NCBI GenBank assembly: GCA_948919095.1
Contig: CAQYCU010000003.1
Location: 1 to 17,095 of the forward strand
DNA from: an uncultured Clostridia bacterium
GTDB taxonomy: Bacteria; Bacillota; Clostridia; TANB77; CAG-508
Reading direction: 5' to 3'
DNA: 17,095 bases
Shown here: positions 1 through 6,364 of the stretch, one piece after another
Position numbering within the stretch: position 1 is the stretch's first letter
How the letters are laid out: each line of letters opens with the position of its first letter
Position numbers and translations under genes: made by a program
The notes under the pieces: model-generated
What the model saw: only the letters and a program-made list of their open reading frames with translations
What the model was told of the DNA's origin: nothing
Database searches by the model: none

Positions 1-200
1 ATAGTTTCAAGCAGTTAAATATTAGTGAATATGAGTTTAACAAAAAAATTACTTGTGAAAGTGATATAAGACTAAGTTGTAAAGACGACAAATTGAATGA
101 TTTTACAGATTTAGGTGCTTATGCTAGAAATTTGGCACATGACTTGTTAAGAGATTACTTAGATATTAATTTTAAAAGTTTTTGGGAGAAAGACCAATAA
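1..200 (+). CDS. Partial unknown protein (C-terminal end)
   Basis: An open frame enters from the left edge and runs in codons starting at base 3 to a TAA at 198-200, giving about 65 residues with no internal stop. The visible part is hydrophilic and ends in an Asp/Leu-rich helix-like stretch (DLGAYARNLAHDLLRDYLD, then FKSFWEKDQ). No signal peptide, membrane segment or recognisable motif is visible. Its stop codon overlaps the start of the next gene (TAATG), so the two are probably translated together as part of the phage early/middle operon. The function is not recognised. Because only the C-terminus is present, even the fold cannot be guessed. Confidence 0.6.
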   Translation, partial: SFKQLNISEYEFNKKITCESDIRLSCKDDKLNDFTDLGAYARNLAHDLLRDYLDINFKSFWEKDQ

Positions 201-406
201 TGAAATTAAAAAATATTGTTACTATGGATGATGAATTGACATTCACGGATATAGAAGTTTTAAATATAAAAAACGAGAAACAATTGGATAAAGCAATAGC
301 AAAAAATAAGGTACTAGAAATCAGAGAAAAACGGAACAATTTACAAATTAAACTCGTCATATATTATTTTTTATCAGCCATAAATACAAGAGTAGAAAGG
401 AGATAA
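200..406 (+). CDS. Small hypothetical protein, 68 aa
   Basis: The ATG at 200 overlaps the stop of the preceding gene and has a GGGAGAA-type ribosome binding site just upstream, so I prefer it to the in-frame upstream codon at 182. The product starts MKLKNIVTMDDELTFTDI and is rich in Lys, Glu and Asn. A moderately hydrophobic stretch near the C-terminus (LVIYYFLSAI) looks more like an amphipathic or buried helix than a clear membrane anchor. The gene ends 4 nt before the amidoligase start, and the AGGAG of the amidoligase lies in its last codons, so the two are tightly coupled. I do not recognise the family. It could be a short phage accessory protein; a role with the amidoligase would rest on position alone. 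Confidence 0.55.
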   Translation: MKLKNIVTMDDELTFTDIEVLNIKNEKQLDKAIAKNKVLEIREKRNNLQIKLVIYYFLSAINTRVERR

Positions 407-410
407 AAAA

Positions 411-1364
411 ATGCAAAAAAATGATGAAGTAAGGAAAATCGTATTCGATAAGGAAAATTTAGATATATATAAACAGTTAGTAGCAGAGGCAACAGAAAAC
501 GCAGTAAAAGAAATAGTAGGAGGCAGATTACAGCATACAAGAGATAGCTACGATACAATAAAAATAAATGCAACAGACGGCAGAACTTGGAAAATAATGA
601 ATGATGCAAGCATAAGAAAACAAGACAGATGGGGAAATACAGATAATAGAGATTACTCAGTAGAATTTGTAAGCCCAATACTAACAGCATCAGATATTGA
701 CACAGTACAAGAAATAGTCAGAGCATTAAGAGCAGCAGGAGGGAAAACAAACAGTAGTTGTGGAATACATATACATTTAGATGGTGCAGATCATACGGTA
801 CAAAGTCTCAAGAATTTTATAAACATCATAGCTAGTAAGAATGATTTACTATACAAAGCATTACAAATAAAACCAGACAGAATAAGATGGTGCAAAAAAA
901 TGGACCAAAGACTAATAGATGAGATACGAAAGAAAAAACCAAAAACAATGCAAGAAATAAAAGACATATGGTACAACGAAAGAAATGCAGGATATCATAG
1001 TCACTATGACCAAAGTAGATACCATTTCCTAAATTTACATAGTTACTTCGAGGGAAATCACACAGTAGAATTGAGAGGTTTTAATTCAACATTACACGCT
1101 GGAAAAGTAAAGGCATACATACTACTAGCATTGGCATTAAACAAACAAGCACTAATACAGAAAAAGGCAAGTAGCAAAAAATCACAAGAGGAGAATGAAA
1201 AATTTGCTATGAGAGTATATCTAAATAGAATCGGATTTATAGGACCAGAATACAAAAATTATAGAGAACATTTGATTAAACATTTAGATGGCTCATCAGC
1301 ATGGAGATATGGTATTGATGATCCAAGATACAAGAAAAATAAGAAGAAGGAGGAAGAACAATAA
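411..1364 (+). CDS. Amidoligase-family carboxylate-amine ligase
   Basis: A 317-residue protein matching the mobile-element amidoligase family, ATP-dependent enzymes of the glutamine-synthetase/COOH-NH2 ligase fold that form amide or isopeptide bonds. Visible family signatures, in order: GRTWKIMNDASI (58-69), YSVEFVSPIL (82-91), GIHIHLD (118-124), KKPKTMQEIKDIWYN near 175-189, RYHFLNLHS (203-211) and VELRGFNSTLHAGKVKAY (219-236). These hold the Glu, His and Arg positions expected in the nucleotide/metal site. The ATG at 411 has a strong AAAGGAG site. The N-terminus seems to lack the first Glu-rich strand (a G-x-E-x-E type segment) that I recall in the family, so activity may be altered. The stop overlaps the next gene, a gamma-glutamylcyclotransferase, which could act on gamma-glutamyl bonds. 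The substrate is unknown: a small metabolite, a peptide or a protein tail are all possible. Confidence 0.85.
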   Translation: MQKNDEVRKIVFDKENLDIYKQLVAEATENAVKEIVGGRLQHTRDSYDTIKINATDGRTWKIMNDASIRKQDRWGNTDNRDYSVEFVSPILTASDIDTVQEIVRALRAAGGKTNSSCGIHIHLDGADHTVQSLKNFINIIASKNDLLYKALQIKPDRIRWCKKMDQRLIDEIRKKKPKTMQEIKDIWYNERNAGYHSHYDQSRYHFLNLHSYFEGNHTVELRGFNSTLHAGKVKAYILLALALNKQALIQKKASSKKSQEENEKFAMRVYLNRIGFIGPEYKNYREHLIKHLDGSSAWRYGIDDPRYKKNKKKEEEQ

Positions 1365-1780
1365 TGGGAAAAAAATATATAGCATATGGAAGTAATATGA
1401 ATATTGAGCAAATGTCAAGAAGGTGCCCAGATGCAAAGATAATAGGAAAAACAGTATTGAAAAATTATAAACTTGTATTCAAAGGAGTAGCTGATATAGA
1501 AAAAAGTGAAGGAGAAGAGGTGCCAATTGTAGTATGGGAAATAACTAAAGAGTGTGAAAAAGCACTAGACATATACGAAGGTTACCCAAGACTATATAGA
1601 AAAGAATATGTACAAATAGAAATAGATGGGAAAACGGAACTTGCAATGGTATATGTAATGAATTATTCAAAAGGAGCTAAACCAAGTGAATATTACTACA
1701 ATGTAATTAAACAAGGATATAAAGATTTTGATATAAATACGACACCACTAGAAAAAGCATTAAAAGAAAGCGAAATGTAA
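1364..1780 (+). CDS. Gamma-glutamylcyclotransferase-like protein (GGCT/AIG2 family)
   Basis: A 138-residue protein with the hallmarks of the GGCT/AIG2 fold: the N-terminal nucleotide-like loop YIAYGSNM (5-12), the core strand VPIVVWEIT (53-61), and LDIYEGYPRLYRKEYV (68-83), where Glu72 sits at the expected catalytic position. Family members release a gamma-glutamyl group as 5-oxoproline from gamma-glutamyl-amine conjugates. Length is normal for the single-domain bacterial form. The ATG at 1364 overlaps the amidoligase stop (TAATG) and is preceded by AAGGAGG inside the ligase gene, so the two should be made together. The context suggests a make/break pair acting on a glutamyl-amide bond. That is inference; a general glutathione- or peptide-handling role is the main alternative. 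Confidence 0.85.
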   Translation: MGKKYIAYGSNMNIEQMSRRCPDAKIIGKTVLKNYKLVFKGVADIEKSEGEEVPIVVWEITKECEKALDIYEGYPRLYRKEYVQIEIDGKTELAMVYVMNYSKGAKPSEYYYNVIKQGYKDFDINTTPLEKALKESEM

Positions 1781-1826
1781 TAAGGATAAAATAGGAATAT
1801 TGTAATATAAATAAAAATCACACTAC

Positions 1827-1832
1827 TATAAT
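1827..1832 (+). promoter_or_regulatory. Possible -10 box before the regulator gene
   Basis: A consensus TATAAT lies 48 nt before the regulator start in an AT-rich gap (1781-1880). No good -35 sits at 16-18 bp (the best candidate, TTGTAA at 1800-1805, is 21 bp away) and there is no extended -10 TG. In DNA this AT-rich the match may be chance. No terminator-like hairpin is visible in the gap, so read-through from the amidoligase operon is also possible. Confidence 0.25.
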
Positions 1833-1880
1833 TTAATAAAATATATAACATACAATTTGCCTAGAAAGAGAGGGTTTTGT

Positions 1881-2471
1881 ATGAGTAATATAGAAATTTC
1901 TGAAAAAGAAAGCCAATTACTAGCACTAGTAGAACAACTAGTGGAAGAAGGAGTGGCCAAAGGCGTAAAAAAGGGGATTGAACAATTAAAAAATGAGGAA
2001 AGACTAAAAGAAAAAATAACGTATGATACAAGAATAAAAAATACAAGGCTATTATTAAAGAATTATAGGAATTTTGTGAAGGCTTGTAAGCAAGCAACAT
2101 TTACAGAGAAAGACTTGGAAACAGCAACTGTAGAGGAAGTATTAGACAAATTATTTTGCCAATCATATGATGAAATAACAGTAGTTCAATCTATATTGAC
2201 ATCTAAAAAGAGGACAGAAATTATATTAACTCATATAAAAAGAATTATAGATTTTTATTTGTACGAATCAGAACATAGCAATAATGATGAAAAGAAGCGA
2301 AAAGCTTACATTTTAAATGATTTATATGTTGTTGGAAAATATAAACCAAGAATAAATGATATGTCCGAAAAGTATCACATAAGCGAAAGGCAAATTAGGA
2401 GAGATGCAAATTCGGCAATTGAAGAAATAGCAGTGCTTATGTTTGGAATAGATGGTATAAGAAAAATGTAA
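1881..2471 (+). CDS. Late-operon regulator, ArpU-like helix-turn-helix protein
   Basis: A 196-residue basic protein. I start it at ATG 1881, preceded by AGAGAGGG, rather than at the in-frame TTG at 1857. The N-terminal third is a charged coiled-coil-like region (about 8-50). The C-terminus (about 155-190) has a sigma-region-4-like helix-turn-helix, MSEKYHISERQIRRDANS, followed by the AIEEIAVLMFGIDG ending typical of ArpU-type regulators found just before terminase genes in Gram-positive phages. By analogy it would switch on late transcription. Directly downstream lie a perfect promoter with TGTC repeats and an early terminator, which are plausible targets. No enzymatic motif is visible. It could act as an activator, a repressor of that promoter, or an antitermination factor; the sequence alone does not decide. 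Confidence 0.7.
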   Translation: MSNIEISEKESQLLALVEQLVEEGVAKGVKKGIEQLKNEERLKEKITYDTRIKNTRLLLKNYRNFVKACKQATFTEKDLETATVEEVLDKLFCQSYDEITVVQSILTSKKRTEIILTHIKRIIDFYLYESEHSNNDEKKRKAYILNDLYVVGKYKPRINDMSEKYHISERQIRRDANSAIEEIAVLMFGIDGIRKM

Positions 2472-2489
2472 TTTTAAAACTGAAAATGT

Positions 2490-2523
2490 TGTCCAAAACT
2501 TGTCCTTGACATGTCATTGTCAA
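2490..2523 (+). promoter_or_regulatory. Probable operator: 11-bp-spaced TGTC repeats and a dyad over the -35 box
   Basis: TGTC occurs at 2490, 2501 and 2512, exactly 11 bp apart, so on one face of the DNA helix, and again at 2518. The first two repeats share TTGTCC. The -35 box is also the left half of an inverted repeat, TTGACA-N6-TGTCAA (2506-2523), with the 8-bp palindrome GACATGTC at 2508-2515 inside it. Such phased repeats next to a promoter usually bind a regulator. The closest candidate is the helix-turn-helix protein encoded immediately upstream. Confidence 0.6.
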
Positions 2524-2534
2524 TATTTTATAAT
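2506..2534 (+). promoter_or_regulatory. Perfect-consensus housekeeping promoter (TTGACA-N17-TATAAT)
   Basis: TTGACA at 2506-2511 and TATAAT at 2529-2534 are separated by exactly 17 bp, a full match to the primary sigma factor consensus. Transcription should start near 2541 and run rightward toward the modification and packaging genes. The site lies in the gap between the regulator gene and the rest of the operon, so it is the best candidate for the late-operon promoter. Its output would meet the terminator at 2603-2637 after roughly 70-100 nt. Confidence 0.8.
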
Positions 2535-2602
2535 AATAGCATCAAAAAATATGTTTAAGAAAATAAATCCCCTTTTATTTTTTGAAATAATATAGATAAA
2601 AC

Positions 2603-2637
2603 GAACTTGTAAATCGGCTTTTACAGGTTCTTTTTTT
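2603..2637 (+). terminator. Intrinsic terminator in the leader of the late operon
   Basis: An 11-bp stem (GAACTTGTAAA at 2603-2613 with TTTACAGGTTC at 2620-2630, one wobble pair) closes a 6-nt loop TCGGCT and is followed by seven Ts (2631-2637). This is a standard rho-independent terminator. It lies about 70 nt past the predicted start of the perfect promoter and just ahead of the first downstream ORF, so transcripts either stop as a ~97-nt RNA or must read through. It could also serve as the terminator of the upstream regulator gene. Confidence 0.8.
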
Positions 2638-2657
2638 ATGCAAAGAAGGTATTTTAT

Positions 2658-2816
2658 ATGAAATATGATATGTGTATGAGAAGAGAATGTAAAAATTGTT
2701 GTAAGCAAGTGGAATGTTTTAAGAAAGAAGGAAAGGATGAATCTAAAGAAATTAAAAATAGGGGATTTAATAATGGCAACATACAATCCCAGAAAAGATT
2801 TAAATTCAAAAGATAA
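2658..2816 (+). CDS. Small Cys-rich protein, 52 aa
   Basis: This short frame starts at ATG 2658 with AGAAGG 8 nt upstream, immediately after the leader terminator, and ends at TAA 2814-2816. The N-terminal half has five cysteines in a C-x4-C-x2-CC-x4-C pattern (MRRECKNCCKQVECFKK), which suggests a small zinc- or metal-binding knuckle. The C-terminal half is basic and of low complexity. Its last ~80 nt overlap the start of the ParB-like gene in another frame, so either the real protein is short with a disordered tail or translation couples to the next gene. Cys-rich mini-proteins at the head of phage late operons are familiar, but I cannot name this one. It is also possible that the frame is not expressed. 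Confidence 0.4.
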   Translation: MKYDMCMRRECKNCCKQVECFKKEGKDESKEIKNRGFNNGNIQSQKRFKFKR

Positions 2817-3258
2817 AGAATATCAAAAAATAAAAAATAGTATAACAGAATTCGGCTATGTTACACCAATTGTTGTTAATGCAGATATGACAGTAATAAG
2901 TGGACATCAAAGACTTAAAGTGCTAAAAGATTTGAAATATGAAGAAATAGAGTGTATAGTAGTTGATTTTGACAAGAACAAAGAAAAATTGTTAAATGTG
3001 GCCTTAAATAAAATATCTGGAGAATGGGACTATCAAAAGCTAGAAACAATGTTCAATGATTTAGAAAATAACAATATTGATTTATCAATTACAGGTTTTG
3101 AAGAAAAGGAAATAAACAAACTACTAAAAGAAACTGAAGAAATAATGAATGATAATGCAGAAATAGATATTACTGACTTTTCTGATGATAAGTTCCAATG
3201 CAAGTGCCCTAAATGTGGATTTGTATTTGATGCAGATAAACAAGAAGGGGTGGAATGA
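2737..3258 (+). CDS. ParB/Srx-like nuclease-fold protein with C-terminal zinc ribbon
   Basis: A 173-residue protein. Residues 1-120 match the ParB N-terminal fold common in phages: IGDLIMATYNPRKDL (8-22), a short helix, then VTPIVVNADMTVISGHQRLK, where G-H-Q-R is the ParB box, and a Val/Asp-rich strand (ECIVVDFDKNKEK). The C-terminus has CKCPKCGFVFD, a zinc-ribbon-like knuckle with too few cysteines for a full four-ligand site unless it dimerises. The ATG at 2737 has GAAGG close upstream. It is a paralog of the ParB domain of the adenine methyltransferase at 4303, with the methylase part replaced by the Cys motif. In phages such proteins usually accompany DNA modification genes. Whether this one binds DNA, hydrolyses nucleotide or only helps the methylases is unknown. 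Confidence 0.8.
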   Translation: MNLKKLKIGDLIMATYNPRKDLNSKDKEYQKIKNSITEFGYVTPIVVNADMTVISGHQRLKVLKDLKYEEIECIVVDFDKNKEKLLNVALNKISGEWDYQKLETMFNDLENNNIDLSITGFEEKEINKLLKETEEIMNDNAEIDITDFSDDKFQCKCPKCGFVFDADKQEGVE

Positions 3259-3259
3259 T

Positions 3260-4303
3260 ATGAAAGAATACGAATGGTATTTACAGGATATATCCAAAGT
3301 ACAAAAAAACAATTACAAAGTTTTTTCTTGTTTTGCCTGTGGTGGTGGCTCTACAATGGGATACAAATTAGCAGGATATGACGTTATTGGAAATTGTGAA
3401 ATAGATAAAAAGATAAATGCAATGTATATAAAAAATCATCATCCAAAGTATAACTACTGTATGAGTATTCAAGAAATGAATAAGATAAAAAAGTTTCCAG
3501 AAGAATTATATAACTTGGATATATTGGATGGTAGTCCACCTTGTAGTACATTTTCAATGGCGGGAGAAAGAGAGAAAAATTGGGGAAAAAACAAAAAATT
3601 TAGAGAAGGTCAAACAAGTCAAGTATTAGATGACTTGTTTTTTGAATTTATAGATTTGGCCAATATTTTACAACCAAAAATAATTGTTGCTGAAAATGTA
3701 AAAGGACTAATGCAAGGAAATGCTAAAGGGTATGTAAATTTAATAATAAAAAAATTAAATGAAATTGGTTACAATGTACAAATGTTTTTGTTAAATGCAG
3801 CGACAATGGGAGTACCACAAAGACGAGAAAGGCTGTTCTTTATTGCAACACGAAAATCATTAAACTTTCCTAAAATAGAACTTAAATTTAATGAAATACC
3901 AATTAAATATGGAGAAATAAAAGGCAAAGAGTACAAAGCTCTGAACAAAGATACATTGTTATATGAAAGATGGAAAAAGAGAATCCATAGAGATGTTAAG
4001 GTAAGTGATACAGTTAAAAGAACAGAAAATGGGAAAATAAGCAGTTTTAATACACCATATTTAAAAGAAGATAGAACACCACCAACTATTACTGCAGGAG
4101 GAAATGCTCCATTAAGATTTGATGTACCAGGATTCGTAAGTGATAAAGATATTTTGAAAATACAGACTTTTCCACAAGATTATGATTTTATGGGAATGAA
4201 TGTGCAATATGTATGTGGAATGAGTGTACCACCAATTATGATGAAAAAAATAGCGGAACAAATAAAAATACAACTATTAGATAAAACGAAAGGGGTGATC
4301 TGA
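3260..4303 (+). CDS. DNA (cytosine-5-)-methyltransferase
   Basis: A 347-residue C5-cytosine methyltransferase that transfers a methyl group from S-adenosylmethionine to cytosine in duplex DNA. Conserved motifs appear in normal order: I, VFSCFACGGGSTMGYKLAGY (21-40), the SAM site; IV, LDGSPPCSTFSMAG (89-102), with catalytic Cys95; VI, AENVKG (144-149); VIII, QRRERLFFIA (187-196); IX, RTPPTITAGGNAPLRF (272-287); X, GMSVPP (320-325). The ATG at 3260 follows an AAGGGG site and starts 1 nt after the upstream stop. The short target-recognition stretch (about 200-265) gives no clue to specificity. The stop overlaps the next ATG (TGATG). The three adjoining genes look like a phage self-modification cassette against host restriction. 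No restriction endonuclease is nearby, so it is an orphan methyltransferase. Confidence 0.92.
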   Translation: MKEYEWYLQDISKVQKNNYKVFSCFACGGGSTMGYKLAGYDVIGNCEIDKKINAMYIKNHHPKYNYCMSIQEMNKIKKFPEELYNLDILDGSPPCSTFSMAGEREKNWGKNKKFREGQTSQVLDDLFFEFIDLANILQPKIIVAENVKGLMQGNAKGYVNLIIKKLNEIGYNVQMFLLNAATMGVPQRRERLFFIATRKSLNFPKIELKFNEIPIKYGEIKGKEYKALNKDTLLYERWKKRIHRDVKVSDTVKRTENGKISSFNTPYLKEDRTPPTITAGGNAPLRFDVPGFVSDKDILKIQTFPQDYDFMGMNVQYVCGMSVPPIMMKKIAEQIKIQLLDKTKGVI

Positions 4304-5618
4304 TGAATATACAGAAAATACAAATTAATAAGTTAATACCAGCAACTTATAATCCTAGAAAGGATCTAAAACCAAATGACGAAGAATATATAAAAATTAA
4401 AAATAGTATAGAAAATTTTGGATTTGTAAGTCCATTGATAGTAAATAAAGATATGACTGTTATAGGAGGGCATCAAAGATTAAAGGTGTTAATAGAACTA
4501 GGATATACTGAACTTGAATGCATTGTAGTAGATTTAGATAAAACTAGAGAAAAGGCATTAAACATAGCATTAAATAAAATACAAGGCGATTGGGATGAAG
4601 AAAAACTAGAAAATTTATTAAAAGAATTAAAAACAGAAAATTTTGATTTAGAGTTAACAGGTTTTAATTCTGAAGAAATAAATGATTTATTAGACGACTT
4701 CTTCGAAACGACTGAAGATGAGTTTGATGTAGATAAAGCAGTAGAAGAAATAAAAACACCTATAAGCAAAAAGGGAGATATTTGGATATTAGGAAATCAT
4801 AGACTAATGTGTGGAGATAGTACAAGTCCTGAAGATGTAGACAACTTAATAAATGGAGAAACAATAGATTTGTGTATAACGGATCCACCTTACAATGTAA
4901 ATTATGGTTCAATAAACGAAAGTGGATATGGAAAGCAAAGAGAAAACGGAAACAAAATATTAAATGACAATATGGATGATGAATCGTTCTATTTGTTTTT
5001 AAAAGCATTTTACACACAAATGATTAGAGTTTTGAAACCAGGTGGCGCATACTACATATTTCACGCAGATACAGAGGGTTACAATTTTAGAAAAGCATTA
5101 ATAGATGCAGGAGGACAAGTAAAACAAAACTTAATATGGGTAAAGAATACATTTGTATTAGGTCGACAAGATTATCAATGGAAACACGAACCTTGTTTGT
5201 ACCGGTTGGAAAGAACGGAGCAGGGCATTATTTTATAAATGATAGAACACAAACTACAGTATTTGAAGAAAATAAACCTGATTATAGAAAAATGAAGAAA
5301 GAGGAATTAGTTGATATTTTAGAAAATATGACTAAGGATAATGTACCAACTACCATTATGAATGAAGATAAACCAACTGTAAATGACTTGCATCCTACAA
5401 TGAAACCAATAAAACTATTAGGAAGATTAGTGAAAAATAGTAGCAGAATAGATGAAAAAATATTGGATTTATTTGGAGGTAGTGGCTCGACACTAATTGC
5501 AGCAGAGCAAACTAATAGAACCTGCTATCTTATGGAACTAGATCCTAAATATTGTGATGTTATTGTAAAGAGGTGGGAAACTCTAACTAATAAAAAGGCA
5601 ATACTAGAAAAAAGGTAG
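4303..5618 (+). pseudogene. ParB-DNA adenine/N4-cytosine methyltransferase fusion, frameshifted
   Basis: The locus encodes a fusion of a ParB-like domain (residues 1-125, GGHQRLK near 55-61) and an amino-methyltransferase of the beta type: catalytic DPPYN at 194-198, then the SAM-binding motif FGGSGST at 5472-5492. An intact product would be about 437 residues. The frame opened at 4303 reaches a TAA at 5236-5238 (311 aa), and the rest continues in another frame to 5618. Homologous family sequence around the break usually reads like EPCLYGWKEGAGHYF. Two extra C residues (about 5203 and 5216) explain the shift. The halves separate the catalytic and SAM motifs, so neither alone should work; complementation by two polypeptides is unlikely but possible. 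Neighbours make it part of the DNA-modification cassette. It may be a decayed gene or a sequencing artefact. Confidence 0.8.
5200..5219 (+). other. Frameshift site in the adenine methyltransferase
   Basis: The observed run from TAC at 5200 reads correctly again only if the C at 5203 and the C at 5216 are removed, giving TAC GGT TGG AAA GAA GGA (Y-G-W-K-E-G). Two single-base insertions 13 bp apart shift the reading frame by a net +2 (equivalent to -1). No slippery heptamer or downstream pseudoknot is visible, which argues against programmed frameshifting. Confidence 0.65.
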
Positions 5619-5632
5619 GTGGGTGATATGAT

Positions 5633-6364
5633 GTGATAGAAGATCGTAATAAAATCGCTAAAATAAAAAAAGATTATATTGCAGGAAAAACCTACAATCA
5701 AATTGTGGAAAAATACAATGTTACATACAATGAAGTCCTATATCTTGTAAAAAAGGAAAAATGGACGAGAAAAAGCAATAGAAGTAAAGCATTAAAGAAA
5801 AATCAAAATGCCAAAGGAAACAAAGGAGGACCAGGAGCAGAACAAAGAAATAAAAGAGCCTTAAAAACTGGAGAATATGAAACCATATATGATGATTTGC
5901 TTACAGATGAAGAAAAAGGAATAATGCAAAAGATGGATACTGAAGATAAGAAAAAACAAACATGGTCTGAAATAAAATTCTTATCAGTTAGAGAAAGAAG
6001 AATAACAAAAAAAATAGAAGAACTTAAAAATGGAAAAGAAATGAATATAATAAAAATATCCAAAAATTCATCAAGCAATGGAACATCAACATCCACAGAA
6101 GCGGAAAATACAGTGAATATTATTCATAAGTTTGAAGAAGCATTAACTAGAGTGCAAGAAGCGAAAAGAAGATATCTAGATAGTTATCACAGAATGGAAA
6201 CAGATGATAGAAGATTTGAATTAGATTTAATTAGATTAGAAATGGAAGCGGCAAGAGAAGATAGTACAAATACAGAAGATTTAAAAGATGATAGCTTCAT
6301 TAAGGCATTGAACGATACAACGGAAGGTGTATGGGATGATTATAGAGAAGATGCAGAAGAATAA
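5633..6364 (+). CDS. terS: Terminase small subunit (YqaS/PBSX-type)
   Basis: A 243-residue basic protein that recognises the packaging site and recruits the large subunit. The N-terminus has a helix-turn-helix (DYIAGKTYNQIVEKYNVTYN, near 13-32), then a KGNKGGPGAEQRNKRALKTG segment (about 60-79) typical of this family. A long charged coiled-coil-like region (115-220) would support ring assembly, and the C-terminal tail is acidic. The start is a GTG at 5633; the ATGs at 5628 and 5631 run into an immediate TGA in their frame. A GGTGGG-like ribosome binding site lies just upstream. The gene lies directly ahead of terL and overlaps it by about 29 nt. Confidence is good from motif and position. Confidence 0.85.
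   Translation: MIEDRNKIAKIKKDYIAGKTYNQIVEKYNVTYNEVLYLVKKEKWTRKSNRSKALKKNQNAKGNKGGPGAEQRNKRALKTGEYETIYDDLLTDEEKGIMQKMDTEDKKKQTWSEIKFLSVRERRITKKIEELKNGKEMNIIKISKNSSSNGTSTSTEAENTVNIIHKFEEALTRVQEAKRRYLDSYHRMETDDRRFELDLIRLEMEAAREDSTNTEDLKDDSFIKALNDTTEGVWDDYREDAEE

Noticed and set aside
200..406. The 68-residue protein as a peptide substrate of the amidoligase
   Set aside because: Adjacency is suggestive, but the C-terminus (RVERR) shows no Gly/Glu tag-like feature, so there is no sequence support.
364..690. Minus-strand frames with hydrophobic, Leu-rich products (also at 4473-5017, 7394-7828, 10634-11044 and elsewhere)
   Set aside because: These lie opposite strongly supported genes, and their hydrophobic bias simply reflects the reverse complement of Lys/Glu-rich coding sequence. 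They lack plausible ribosome binding sites and family motifs.
1800..1832. Complete promoter before the regulator gene
   Set aside because: TATAAT at 1827 is good, but the only TTG-type -35 is 21 bp away; retained only as a weak -10 candidate.
2560..2581. A second terminator in the leader (AAAATAAA pairing with TTTATTTT)
   Set aside because: The stem is made only of A-T pairs and lacks a T run; it is not expected to terminate transcription.
5200..5238. Programmed ribosomal frameshifting in the adenine methyltransferase
   Set aside because: There is no slippery heptamer near 5200-5216, and the repair needs two separate one-base changes; decay or sequence error fits better.
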